From CAVVAL01 sp963742725 (GTDB taxonomy: Bacteria; Actinomycetota; Actinomycetes; Mycobacteriales; Cryptosporangiaceae), in assembly GCA_963742725.1 (NCBI GenBank), contig CAVUMX010000004.1, forward strand, positions 806,001 through 870,000: a DNA stretch of 64,000 nucleotides, read 5' to 3'. Of this stretch, positions 17,390-25,455 are shown one piece after another. Each line of letters begins with the position of its first letter. The stretch's first letter is position 1. The position numbers and the translations under genes were made by a program. The notes under the pieces were generated by a model. It was not told where the DNA came from, made no database searches, and saw only the letters and a program-made list of their open reading frames with translations.

Positions 17390-17421
17390 GCGTTGACGTT
17401 AGTGAACGGTGACGTCAACGC
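17390..17421. promoter_or_regulatory. Inverted repeat between flavin reductase and sigma factor genes
   Basis: GCGTTGACGT (17390-17399) and ACGTCAACGC (17412-17421) are perfect inverted copies with a 12-base spacer. They lie directly upstream of the flavin reductase ATG in the divergent intergenic region, a likely operator or a mRNA hairpin. Confidence 0.55.
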
Positions 17422-17554
17422 GGTCGGTGACGAGGAGGTTGGCCTTGAGCACGTTGATCTCGATCCAGTTGAGGTCACAGTTACGGTCCGGAATCTTCCG
17501 GGTTATTGAACCGTTGTGTAGTTCGGAATGCGAGCCAACCCGGTTGGGGGGACG

Positions 17555-18523
17555 ATGACGCGGAACACGGAAACGCAGGTGAAGCGGCCTGCCGTCGACA
17601 GACTCGACGACAACGCGGTGCCGGACCGTGACCTCGTCGGCACATATCTGCACGAAATCAGCCGGACGCCGCTGCTCGACGCCGTGCAGGAGGTCGAACT
17701 CTCCAAGGCGGTCGAAGCCGGTCTGTACGCCGAGCACCTGCTCGACAATAACCAAATTCCTCGCGGAGTGACGAAGGTCGAACTCAGGCGGCTCGTCGCC
17801 GACGGACACCGCGCCAAGGACGCCTTCATCCTGGCGAACCTGCGGCTCGTCGTGTCCATCGCGCGCCGGTACACGCGGAGTGCGATGCCGCTGCTGGACC
17901 TCGTCCAAGAGGGAAATTCCGGTCTCGTGCGTGCCGTCGAGAAGTTCGACTACACCAAGGGATTCAAGTTCTCGACCTACGCCACCTGGTGGATCCGCCA
18001 AGCCATCAGCCGGGCGATCGCGCAGCAGGCCCGGACCGTCCGGCTGCCCGTCCACCTGGTCGAGGAGATCAACCGGCTGCGGAACGTCCGCCGGGACCTG
18101 ACCCGCGAACTCGGCCGCGACCCCGAGTCGGCCGAACTCGCCAAGGGCCTGGACGTCGAGGTCAGCCGGATCGAAGAGCTGGTCCGCTGGTCGCGCGAGA
18201 CCGTTTCGCTCGACACGCCGGTCGGCGAGGACGGCGAAACCGCGCTGTCCGACCTCGTCGCCGACGCCGACGAACCGTCGCCCGAAGACCTCGTCATCGC
18301 CGCCCTGCGGCACGACAGGCTCGGCGAACTCCTGCTCCGCCTCGACCCGCGCTCGGCGCTCATCATCCGCGCCCGGTTCGGCCTCGACGACGGCAAGCAG
18401 AAGTCCCTCACCGAAATCGCCGGCGGGCTCGGGCTGAGCCGCGAGCGCGTCCGGCAACTGGAAGCGGCGGCGCTCAACCAGCTCCGCGAACTGGCCACGG
18501 CCGAAGGGCTCGAAGCGGCCTGA
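17555..18523 (+). CDS. RNA polymerase sigma factor, sigma-70 group 2 (HrdB-like)
   Basis: A 322-residue sigma factor with conserved regions in order. Region 1.2 is DLVGTYLHEISRTPLLDAVQ; region 2 has NLRLVVSIARRYT, LLDLVQEGNSGLVRAVEKFD and the promoter-melting FSTYATWWIRQAI; region 3 is RLPVHLVEEINRLRN; region 4 ends with LSRERVRQLEAAALNQLREL. It lacks the long N-terminal extension of the principal sigma factor, so it is a group 2, alternative but housekeeping-like factor. The ATG at 17555 follows a GGGGGGACG purine run; an earlier ATG at 17528 lacks one. It is followed by a strong terminator. Confidence 0.93.
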   Translation: MTRNTETQVKRPAVDRLDDNAVPDRDLVGTYLHEISRTPLLDAVQEVELSKAVEAGLYAEHLLDNNQIPRGVTKVELRRLVADGHRAKDAFILANLRLVVSIARRYTRSAMPLLDLVQEGNSGLVRAVEKFDYTKGFKFSTYATWWIRQAISRAIAQQARTVRLPVHLVEEINRLRNVRRDLTRELGRDPESAELAKGLDVEVSRIEELVRWSRETVSLDTPVGEDGETALSDLVADADEPSPEDLVIAALRHDRLGELLLRLDPRSALIIRARFGLDDGKQKSLTEIAGGLGLSRERVRQLEAAALNQLRELATAEGLEAA

Positions 18524-18537
18524 TCGTTCGTTTGGTC

Positions 18538-18571
18538 GACGGCCCCCGGCGCTACGGCGCCGGGGGCCGTC
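18538..18571 (+). terminator. Terminator after the sigma factor gene
   Basis: GACGGCCCCCGGCGC (18538-18552) pairs perfectly with GCGCCGGGGGCCGTC (18557-18571) around TACG. Confidence 0.88.
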
Positions 18572-18679
18572 GCTTGTCTGTGCGCGGGCGGCCCGTTGCC
18601 GCCGCCGCTGGGACGAACCGGACTGTTCGGGATGGCGGGATGTAACCGGGCGCCGGATACCCCGATATCCCCGACAGTT

Positions 18680-18731
18680 GGCGGCGGGCGGCGGGCGGCG
18701 GGCGGCGGGCGGCGGGCGGCGGGCGGCGGGG
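18680..18731. repeat. Tandem GGCGGGC heptamer array
   Basis: About seven head-to-tail copies of a GC-only seven-base unit, followed by degenerate copies to about 18800. It lies just past the 3' end of the LuxR-type gene and is likely to vary in copy number between strains. Confidence 0.8.
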
Positions 18732-18804
18732 GCGGTTCGGCGGGCGTCGGCGGCGGGCAGCGTCGGCGGGCAGCGGGTGGCGGGTGGCGGGCGGCGGGGG
18801 CGGT

Positions 18805-20436
18805 TCAGGGGTCGCGGGCGAGGAGGTCGGTGAGGCGGCGTTTGGACACGCCGCCGAACTTGTCGCGGATCCGGGCGATGTGATTGCGCACCGTGCCGAC
18901 CGACAGGGACAGCCGTTCGGAGATCTCGACGGCCGTCATCCCGCCCCGGACCAGTTCCGCCACATCGTGTTCGCGGGGCGTCAGCCCGGCGTGGACCAGG
19001 TTGCGCTGGCTCGCCGGCACGCGTGGCCCGCCGACCGTCCGCCGGAGCCGGCGTTCCCGCAGGACACCGGCCGCGGACCGGTCGGCGCCCGCCGCGCTGT
19101 ACAGGTCGAGCGCCTGCGCGCGGAGCCGGTTGCCCGTCGCGATGGTCGGGGCCAGTTCGGCGGCGGCGTCGAGGGCGGCGGCCGCCGACAGCGGTTCCGG
19201 GAGGGCGAGGAAGGCGTCGGCGGCGTCCACGAGCGCGGAGTAGTCACGTCCGACGAGGCCGTGGACGTACAGGCGGGCGGCGGTACCGCGCGGTCCGCGC
19301 GGCCATACCCCGGCGACGGTCGGGAGGAGGGTCGCCGCCGTGGCCGGGTCGATCTCGGCGAGCGCCACCGCGACGTCCTCCCAGCCGAACCGGCGCTGCC
19401 GTCGTGCGGTGCCGGCCAGGGCGGGGACGAGCCCACGGCACGGATCGGGCTCGCGCCGTCCGGCCCGGATACGTGCCTGGATGGCCAGTGCGGCGGCGCC
19501 GAGCTGGTCGCTCTCGTCGCCGAGCGTGCGGACGGCCGCCGACAGTGCCGTGACGTCCGGGCGCCGCTCCCGTTCGTACGCGATCGTGATCGTGATGACG
19601 GACGCCAGCGCCATGCACCGTTCGGCACCCACTGACCGTCCGGCGAGTGCCCGGTCGGCAGCGGCGAGGGCGGCGTCGATCGCGCCGGTACGCCAGGCGA
19701 TCAGCGCTTCGATCGCGCTGAACGTGCGCGCCCACGCCTTGCCCCGCGCGAGCGCCCGCCCTTCGAGCACTGCCCGCCTGGCCAGGGCGTACTCGCCGTG
19801 CCCGGCGGCGGTCAGGGCCCAGTTCGCGTAGTTCACGGACGCCGCCTCGGCCGTGTACGTGTCCAGGTCGGCCGGGAGGCGTTCGGCCGCGCGCTGCCAC
19901 CGGCGGATCGTCGACGGCCGCCCCTGGTACGTCTCGCCGGCCGCGAGGTTGGCGGTGCAGACGGCCAGTGCGTAGGCGTCGCCGGACGCGGTCGCGAGCC
20001 GCAGCGCGTCGCGGGCCAGCCGCAGGTGGTACGTGGCGACGATGCCGTCCGTGTCGCTGGCGCGGGGGTAGGCCAGGCCGGCGAGCGCCAGCGCCTGCCC
20101 GGCCGTGTCGCCGGCCGTCGAGCACTCGGTGAGCGCGCCGGTGTACGCCTCGTGACGGTCCGGGCCGGGGGTGATGCGCGCGCGGCAGAGCAGGATCCGG
20201 CCGCGTGCGGACGCGTCGTCCGTGGCCGTCAGCGCCGCGTCGCAGACGGACCGGGCCAGCACGGGATCGCCGCCCCACAGCGCCAGCAGGGTCGCGCACT
20301 CCGCGACGGACCGCAGCGCGGCGGGCTCGGCGCCGGACAGGGGTACGCGGGCCAGTTCGCCGAGCGCATGTCCGGGTTCGCCACGGAGTCCGCGCTGCTC
20401 GGCAGCTCGGAGCACCCCGACTAAGTCGCCCGGCAT
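18805..20436 (-). CDS. LuxR-type regulator with helical-repeat sensor part
   Basis: A 543-residue protein. The C-terminus (about 480-535) is a LuxR/GerE HTH: LTPREHDVAELVRGGMTAVE, ISERLSLSVGTVRNHI and ARIRDKFG. The other 470 residues are alanine-rich helical repeats resembling the TPR part of large LAL-type regulators, but the N-terminal AAA/NTPase domain with a P-loop is missing. It could therefore be an LAL-derived regulator without the ATPase, acting through protein contacts. ATCCCCGACAGTT motifs lie in opposite orientation on both sides of the gene (18667-18679 and 20474-20486). The target is unknown; the neighbouring oxidoreductase operon is a candidate. Confidence 0.85.
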   Translation of the reverse strand: MPGDLVGVLRAAEQRGLRGEPGHALGELARVPLSGAEPAALRSVAECATLLALWGGDPVLARSVCDAALTATDDASARGRILLCRARITPGPDRHEAYTGALTECSTAGDTAGQALALAGLAYPRASDTDGIVATYHLRLARDALRLATASGDAYALAVCTANLAAGETYQGRPSTIRRWQRAAERLPADLDTYTAEAASVNYANWALTAAGHGEYALARRAVLEGRALARGKAWARTFSAIEALIAWRTGAIDAALAAADRALAGRSVGAERCMALASVITITIAYERERRPDVTALSAAVRTLGDESDQLGAAALAIQARIRAGRREPDPCRGLVPALAGTARRQRRFGWEDVAVALAEIDPATAATLLPTVAGVWPRGPRGTAARLYVHGLVGRDYSALVDAADAFLALPEPLSAAAALDAAAELAPTIATGNRLRAQALDLYSAAGADRSAAGVLRERRLRRTVGGPRVPASQRNLVHAGLTPREHDVAELVRGGMTAVEISERLSLSVGTVRNHIARIRDKFGGVSKRRLTDLLARDP

Positions 20437-20473
20437 GCGCCAAGAATAGGTGCAGTTGGACGGTCCGGAGCCG

Positions 20474-20486
20474 AACTGTCGGGGAT
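20474..20486. promoter_or_regulatory. 13-bp motif upstream of the LuxR-type gene, inverted copy downstream
   Basis: AACTGTCGGGGAT lies 37 bases upstream of the LuxR-type start. Its exact inverse ATCCCCGACAGTT lies at 18667-18679, past the gene's 3' end. It may be a protein-binding site. Confidence 0.4.
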
Positions 20487-20490
20487 GGTG

Positions 20491-22098
20491 TCAGGCCAGG
20501 TAGGGGAGGCCTGTCACGGTGGCGACCGCCGGGGTCAGGGCGACGAGGTCGTCGCGGCAGAGGTCGGCGACCGTGCGGCGTCCGGCGACGCGGCAGTAGT
20601 CGGTGATCATGTCCGTCGCCGCGCGCAGGAACGTGGCGAGCCGGTGCCCGGAGATGTCGGGGTTGAGGCGGAGCCGGAGTTCTGCGTCCTGGGTGGCGAT
20701 GCCGACCGGGCAGGCGCCCCGGTGGCACGCCCGGTACTGCTGGCAACCGATCGCGAGGAGCGCGGCGGTGCCGACCGCGACGGCGTCCGCGCCGAGGGCG
20801 AGGGCCTTGGCCATCTCGTCCGGGGTGCGGAACCCGCCGGACGCGACGAGCTGGACGTCGGTGACGTCGTTGCGGTCGAGCCAGGCGCGGGCGCGGTGGA
20901 TCGCCGGCACGCTCGGGATCCCGACGTGGTCCTTGATGTGCGCGGGCGCGGCGCCGGTGGCGGCTCCGAACGCGTCGAGGACGACGTAGTCCGCGCCGAT
21001 GCCGACGGCGGCGGCCAGGTCGGCCTCGATGTCGCCGGCCGCGATCTTCACGCCGATCGGTACGCCGCCACTGCGTTTGCGCAGGTCCTCGACGCGGTAG
21101 CGGAGCCGGTCGAGGGAGGCGCCGGCCGCGTGGGTGTTGACGTCCGCGCCGGGCGGGACGTCCCGGTGCAGGCCGACCTCGGTGGTGACGTTGATGCCTG
21201 GCAGGTGGCCGCCGAGCCCCGGCCGTCCGCCCTCGCCGATCTTGAGTTCGATCGCGTCGGCCTCGTCGGCGGGCGGATCGACCACGTTCGGTCCTACCTG
21301 GACGATGTACTTGTCGGCGGCATCGCGTTCGCGTCCGTGCACGCCACCGTCGCCGCTGCCGATCGCCGTGCCGACCTCGCGGGCGCCACGCGCCATGGCC
21401 ACTTTCGCCTCGATGCTGATCGCGCCGTACGAGAGGTGGCTGACCAGCAGCGGGATCGCGAGTCGCAGCGGCCGTTCCGCGCGGGTGCCGATCACGGTCG
21501 CGGTCTCGACGACGTCGTTGGCGGCGAGCGGCGACCGGGCGAGTTGCCCCGGCCGGAACGCGAGGTCGCCGTAACCGCCGGCCCGGACCGTCGCGAGGGG
21601 GGCGGGGCCGCCGGACGAGACGGGCGGCGGCGCACCGTCGGCCAGGTGGTGGACGAGCCGGAGGCCGTGGTCGTCGGCGCCGCGACGGGCCCAGCGGCCC
21701 AGGTACGTGTCCGGACGTCCGGGCCCGGCGGGTATCGCGTCGGCGTCGACCTGGACCATCCCGTCCACGACCCGGCACGGGTAGGTGGCCACGCGATCGG
21801 CCGGGTCGAAGGGGGAGACGCCGGTCCGCAGGTCGAAGTCGCGCAGGCACAGGGGGCAGACCGCGCGGCCGCCCACGACGGCGCCGCCGGCGAGGGGGTC
21901 GTCGCGGTGCGGGCAGGTGCCGCTCAACGCGTAGACGGTGTCAGCGTCGCGGAACAGTGCGATCTCGGTGCCGTCGAACAGCAGGGGACGGGCGCGGCTC
22001 GGCCGGATCTCGTTGAGCCGGCACACGTCCTGCCAGCCGGTGAGGCCGCGGGGGCCGGTCCTGGCGGGTGCCTGCCCGCCACGCGGTTCGGTGAGCAT
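20491..22098 (-). CDS. Rieske-like domain fused to FMN-binding glutamate-synthase-type oxidoreductase
   Basis: A 535-residue fusion. Residues about 15-110 form a NirD-like Rieske domain: the first ligand pair is CPHRDDPL as expected, but the second reads CPLCLRDFDL, with Cys where the family has His. Residues about 170-535 form a GltS-type FMN barrel (LSYGAISIEAKVAMARGARE, GSGDGGVHGRERDAADKY, GIGADYVVLDAFG) ending in the iron-sulfur motif CQQYRACHRGACPVGIATQ. The glutaminase domain of true glutamate synthase is absent, as in stand-alone FMN_dh/GltS-like proteins of unknown substrate. The start at 22098 has GGAGGG five bases upstream. It is divergent from an intradiol dioxygenase gene. Confidence 0.87.
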   Translation of the reverse strand: MLTEPRGGQAPARTGPRGLTGWQDVCRLNEIRPSRARPLLFDGTEIALFRDADTVYALSGTCPHRDDPLAGGAVVGGRAVCPLCLRDFDLRTGVSPFDPADRVATYPCRVVDGMVQVDADAIPAGPGRPDTYLGRWARRGADDHGLRLVHHLADGAPPPVSSGGPAPLATVRAGGYGDLAFRPGQLARSPLAANDVVETATVIGTRAERPLRLAIPLLVSHLSYGAISIEAKVAMARGAREVGTAIGSGDGGVHGRERDAADKYIVQVGPNVVDPPADEADAIELKIGEGGRPGLGGHLPGINVTTEVGLHRDVPPGADVNTHAAGASLDRLRYRVEDLRKRSGGVPIGVKIAAGDIEADLAAAVGIGADYVVLDAFGAATGAAPAHIKDHVGIPSVPAIHRARAWLDRNDVTDVQLVASGGFRTPDEMAKALALGADAVAVGTAALLAIGCQQYRACHRGACPVGIATQDAELRLRLNPDISGHRLATFLRAATDMITDYCRVAGRRTVADLCRDDLVALTPAVATVTGLPYLA

Positions 22099-22335
22099 GG
22101 GAGCCCTCCGGGTTGGGTGGGGAAGGCCGGATCGTGTCACGGACACATCGGGTACGCCGCCCGACGGGGACATAACGGACATTCCGTTTGGTTCCGAATG
22201 TTCTATTCGATAAGCGAAGTTAGCCCGAATTGTGAGAAACGCTTGCCCTGATTAATTCAGTTTTGCCATATTGTGCGCCGGAGAAGAGGCGCCCACTCTT
22301 CTTCCTCCTTTCCACCAGCCCACCAGGAGGAAGCA

Positions 22336-23007
22336 ATGGCAGACGAATCTGATGTGGACGGAACCGCGACGGGCACCAGCCGCCGGACGGTGATGAAGGC
22401 CGGCATCGCCGCGATGGCGCTCACCGCAACGGGAATCGCCACCGCCCGCTCGGCCACGGCGAAGACCACCGCCGACGGCAAACTGGCGCTCACCGCGACA
22501 TGCACCGACGGCGACGAAACACCGTCCGTTATCGAAGGGCCTTATTTCAAGGCTAATTCTCCACTCCGGACGAATCTCGTCACGGCCGGCGTCACCGGCG
22601 TGCTGCTGAGCCTCAGCGGGATCGTCTACGACGTCGACTGCGTGCCGGTGCGCAACGCCAAGATCGATTTCTGGCAGTGCAACCGGAGCGGCGTCTACGA
22701 CAACACGACGTTCACGCTGCGCGGCCACCAGTACTCCACCGCGACCGGCGCGTACACGCTGGAGACGGTCGTGCCCGGCTACTACACCGGCCGGACCGTG
22801 CACATCCATGTGAAGGTGCAGGCGCCCGGCGCCCGAATCCTCACGAGCCAGCTGTTCTTCCCGAACACCACCCAGGCGTACGGGCTGAACTTCACCAACC
22901 TCAACGCGCGGGACCGGTTCATCAACCGCGACTGCACGATCGCGCTCGGCACGCTGGCCTCCAACCGGTACCCGGGCACGTTCGACTTCGTGGTCGACAC
23001 CGTCTGA
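22336..23007 (+). CDS. Tat-exported intradiol ring-cleavage dioxygenase-like protein
   Basis: A 223-residue protein of the extracellular intradiol dioxygenase group, non-heme Fe(III) enzymes that open catechol rings. A Tat signal is visible (SRRTVMKAGIAAMALTATG). The catalytic domain has the N-terminal VIEGPYFKANSPLR, the barrel sequence AKIDFWQCNRSGVYDN with one tyrosine ligand, and GYYTGRTVHIHVKV with the second tyrosine and two histidines. The ATG at 22336 has AGGAGG just upstream. Secreted members may act on plant or lignin aromatics; the substrate here is unknown. A terminator follows. Confidence 0.88.
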   Translation: MADESDVDGTATGTSRRTVMKAGIAAMALTATGIATARSATAKTTADGKLALTATCTDGDETPSVIEGPYFKANSPLRTNLVTAGVTGVLLSLSGIVYDVDCVPVRNAKIDFWQCNRSGVYDNTTFTLRGHQYSTATGAYTLETVVPGYYTGRTVHIHVKVQAPGARILTSQLFFPNTTQAYGLNFTNLNARDRFINRDCTIALGTLASNRYPGTFDFVVDTV

Positions 23008-23016
23008 GCCGAGGCC

Positions 23017-23052
23017 GCTCGCCAGCCAGTACAGCCCGGCTGGCTGGCGAGC
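23017..23052 (+). terminator. Terminator after the intradiol dioxygenase gene
   Basis: GCTCGCCAGCCAG (23017-23029) pairs perfectly with CTGGCTGGCGAGC (23040-23052) around a ten-base loop. Confidence 0.85.
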
Positions 23053-23079
23053 CCGGTCGCGGGAGTCCAGGATGGGGTC

Positions 23080-23325
23080 ATGGATGACAGCCAGATTCTC
23101 GATCGGGTGAAGTCGCTGGTCGACGAGGAGCACGTCCTGCGGCAGCGCCACTGGGAAGGCGAACTGGACGACGACGAGGAGAAGGTGCGGCTCCAGGCGC
23201 TGGAGGAAGCGCTCGACCAGTGCTGGGACCTGCTCCGCCAACGTCGCGCCCTCAAGGACGCCGGCGAGAACCCGGACGAAGCCGAGACCCGGCCCGCCAG
23301 CCAGGTCGAGGGCTACCTCCAGTAG
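23080..23325 (+). CDS. DUF2630 family protein
   Basis: An 81-residue, strongly acidic, helical protein that matches DUF2630 over its whole length: ILDRVKSLVDEEHVLRQ, LQALEEALDQCWDLLRQRRA and the C-terminal RPASQVEGYLQ. The family is small and actinobacterial with no known function. The TAG stop at 23323-23325 is followed in the same frame by an open sequence encoding a damaged DUF1203 protein. Confidence 0.92.
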   Translation: MDDSQILDRVKSLVDEEHVLRQRHWEGELDDDEEKVRLQALEEALDQCWDLLRQRRALKDAGENPDEAETRPASQVEGYLQ

Positions 23326-23685
23326 CTGGGCGGCCGGATCCCGCCAGCTTTCGCGGCAGCGACGCGCGAGGCTGGGCGGATCGCGCTCATCGCGTACCGC
23401 CCGTTCTCATCGCCTGGCCCGTTCGCCGAGGTGGGGCCGGTGTTCATCCATGCCGACCCGTGCGACGGGTACGCCGACTGCGACCGTTTCCCGCGCGGCT
23501 TCGCCCGGCGTACGTTCGTCGTCCGCGGGTATGACCACCAGGGGCGGATAGCGAGCGCCGAGTTCGTCGCCGGGGCGGACGCCGACATCGCGATCGAGAC
23601 CGAACTGGCTCGCCCAGAGATCGCGTTCCTGCACTTCCGCGCGCAGACGTACGGCTGCTACCAGTTCGCCGTACACCGCGCCTGA
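23326..23685 (+). pseudogene. DUF1203 family gene, N-terminally damaged
   Basis: The frame after the DUF2630 stop reads RIPPAFAAATREAGRIALIA and then YRPF, followed by the DUF1203 core VGPVFIHADPC and the end LHFRAQTYGCYQFAVHRA. Intact relatives have about fifty more residues between the IPP-type N-terminus and the RIALIAY segment, so an internal deletion is likely. The initiation codon is also missing. A GTG at 23431 could still start an 84-residue product covering the C-terminal core. Function of the family is unknown. Confidence 0.6.
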
Positions 23686-23693
23686 GCAGCGCG

Positions 23694-25382
23694 CTAGGAG
23701 AAGTCCTGCTCCCAGTACTCGGTGGCGCCGCGCAGCGGGGCGTCGGCGTCGCCGCCGTGCAGGGCGTCCTCGCGGTGCCGCAGGTCGACGCGGCGGATCT
23801 TGCCGGACATCGTCTTCGGCAGCTCCCCGAACTCGATGCGGCGGATCCGCTGGAACGGCGCGAGCCGCTCGCGCGCGAACGTGAGGATGTCGAGCGCGGT
23901 GCCGGCGCTCGGCTCGTACCCGTCGGCTAGCACGACGTACGCCTTCGGCACCGCGAGTCGGACCGGGTCCGGTGACGGCACGACGGCGGCCTCCACGACG
24001 GCCGGGTGTTCGATCAGCGCGCTCTCCAGCTCGAACGGGGAGATGCGGTAGTCGCTGGCCTTGAACACGTCGTCGGCGCGCCCGACGTAGGTGAGGTAGC
24101 CGTCCGCGTCCCGGCTGGCCACGTCGCCCGTGTGGTAGTAGCCCTGGCGCATGGCCTCGGCGGTGCGTTCGGTGTCGTCGCGGTAGCCGACCATGAGACC
24201 GAGCGGACGCCGGGACAGGTCGAGACAGATCTCGCCCTCGTCGCCGAGCTGGCCGGTGGCGGGGTCGACGAGGGCCACGGCGTAACCCGGCAGGGGTCGG
24301 CCCATGGAGCCTGGTTTGACCGGTACACCCGGCGCGTTGCCGATCTGGGCGGTCGTCTCCGTCTGCCCGTACCCGTCGCGGACCGTGATGCCCCAGGCGT
24401 CCCGCACCGTCTGGATGACCTCGGGGTTGAGGGGTTCGCCGGCGCCGACGGCCTCCCGGAGCCCGAGCGTCCACGCGCCGAGGTCGGCCTGGACGAGCAT
24501 CCGCCACACCGTCGGCGGCGCGCAGAACGTCGTGGCGCCGCACCGCTGCGCCACCGCGAGCAGGTCGGCCGGGTCGAACCGGTCGTAGTTGTAGACCAGG
24601 ACGGTCGCCTCGGCGTTCCACGGCGCGAACACGTTGCTCCACGCGTGCTTCGCCCAGCCCGGGGACGAGATGTTCAGGTGCACGTCACCCGGGCGCAGGC
24701 CGATCCAGTACATCGTGGACAGGTGGCCGACCGGGTACGACGCGTGCGTGTGCTCGACGAGCTTCGGTTCGGCGGTCGTCCCGGACGTGAAGTACAGCAG
24801 CAGCGGATCGTCCGCCCGCATCCGTTCGGCCGGGTCGAACTCGTCCGTGACGTCGTACGCGTCGGCGTAGTTGAGCCAGCCGTCGACCGGCTCGCCGACC
24901 GCGATCCGGGTGAAGTCGCCGGCCCACTTCGGGGTCTGGTCGGAGCTGGTGACCACGTGCCGGGCGCTCCCGCGCTGGACCCGGTCGGCCAGGTCGACGG
25001 CGCCGAGCAGCGGCGTGGCCGGGATGACGACCGCGCCCAGCTTCATCGCCGCGAGCAGTGTTTCCCACAGCTCCACCTGGTTGCCGAGCATGACGATGAT
25101 CCGGTCCGTCCGCCGCACGCCCTGCCGGCGCAGCCACGTCGCGACCTGGTCGGACCGCCACGACAGCTCGGCGAACGACAACCGCGCCTCGGTGCCGTCC
25201 TGCTCGACGATCCACAGTGCAGTCGCGTCGTTGCCCTCCGCGATGGCGTCGAACCAGTCGAGCGCCCAGTTGAACTCGCCCAGCTCCGGCCAGGCGAACT
25301 CGCGGTAGGCGTCGTCGTACCGCTCGCGATGGCGGAACAGCAGATCGCGGGCGGTTCTGAAGGCATCGGTACGCGACGTCAC
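23694..25382 (-). CDS. AMP-forming acyl-CoA synthetase
   Basis: A 562-residue ligase of the ANL superfamily, activating a carboxylic acid with ATP and CoA via an acyl-AMP. The P-loop motif is YFTSGTTAEPKLVEHTH, followed by the A5 motif DGYGQTETT, the hinge YYHTGDVASRDADGYLTYVG and the catalytic lysine region KTMSGKIRRVDLR. The N-terminal FNWALDWFDAIAEG is typical of the medium-chain/acetate-like MACS branch. It converges on the DUF1203 relic and is transcribed towards it; the ABC ATPase gene upstream is 73 bases away on the same strand. The acid used cannot be predicted. Confidence 0.92.
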   Translation of the reverse strand: MTSRTDAFRTARDLLFRHRERYDDAYREFAWPELGEFNWALDWFDAIAEGNDATALWIVEQDGTEARLSFAELSWRSDQVATWLRRQGVRRTDRIIVMLGNQVELWETLLAAMKLGAVVIPATPLLGAVDLADRVQRGSARHVVTSSDQTPKWAGDFTRIAVGEPVDGWLNYADAYDVTDEFDPAERMRADDPLLLYFTSGTTAEPKLVEHTHASYPVGHLSTMYWIGLRPGDVHLNISSPGWAKHAWSNVFAPWNAEATVLVYNYDRFDPADLLAVAQRCGATTFCAPPTVWRMLVQADLGAWTLGLREAVGAGEPLNPEVIQTVRDAWGITVRDGYGQTETTAQIGNAPGVPVKPGSMGRPLPGYAVALVDPATGQLGDEGEICLDLSRRPLGLMVGYRDDTERTAEAMRQGYYHTGDVASRDADGYLTYVGRADDVFKASDYRISPFELESALIEHPAVVEAAVVPSPDPVRLAVPKAYVVLADGYEPSAGTALDILTFARERLAPFQRIRRIEFGELPKTMSGKIRRVDLRHREDALHGGDADAPLRGATEYWEQDFS

Positions 25383-25455
25383 GATCGGTGCCCCTTTCCG
25401 GGATGGGCACGGAACGTCACAACCCTCGCATCGCGGGCCGCGATCCGCCAGACCC

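Noticed and set aside
17399..18457. 352-codon frame opposite the sigma factor
   Set aside because: Antisense shadow; the sigma factor frame contains all conserved regions.
18680..18805. Possible CRISPR or REP-type array
   Set aside because: Units are seven-base simple repeats without spacers.
19244..21850. 868-codon minus-strand frame
   Set aside because: Very arginine-rich shadow of the LuxR-type and Rieske/GltS-type genes, whose own frames show clear domains.
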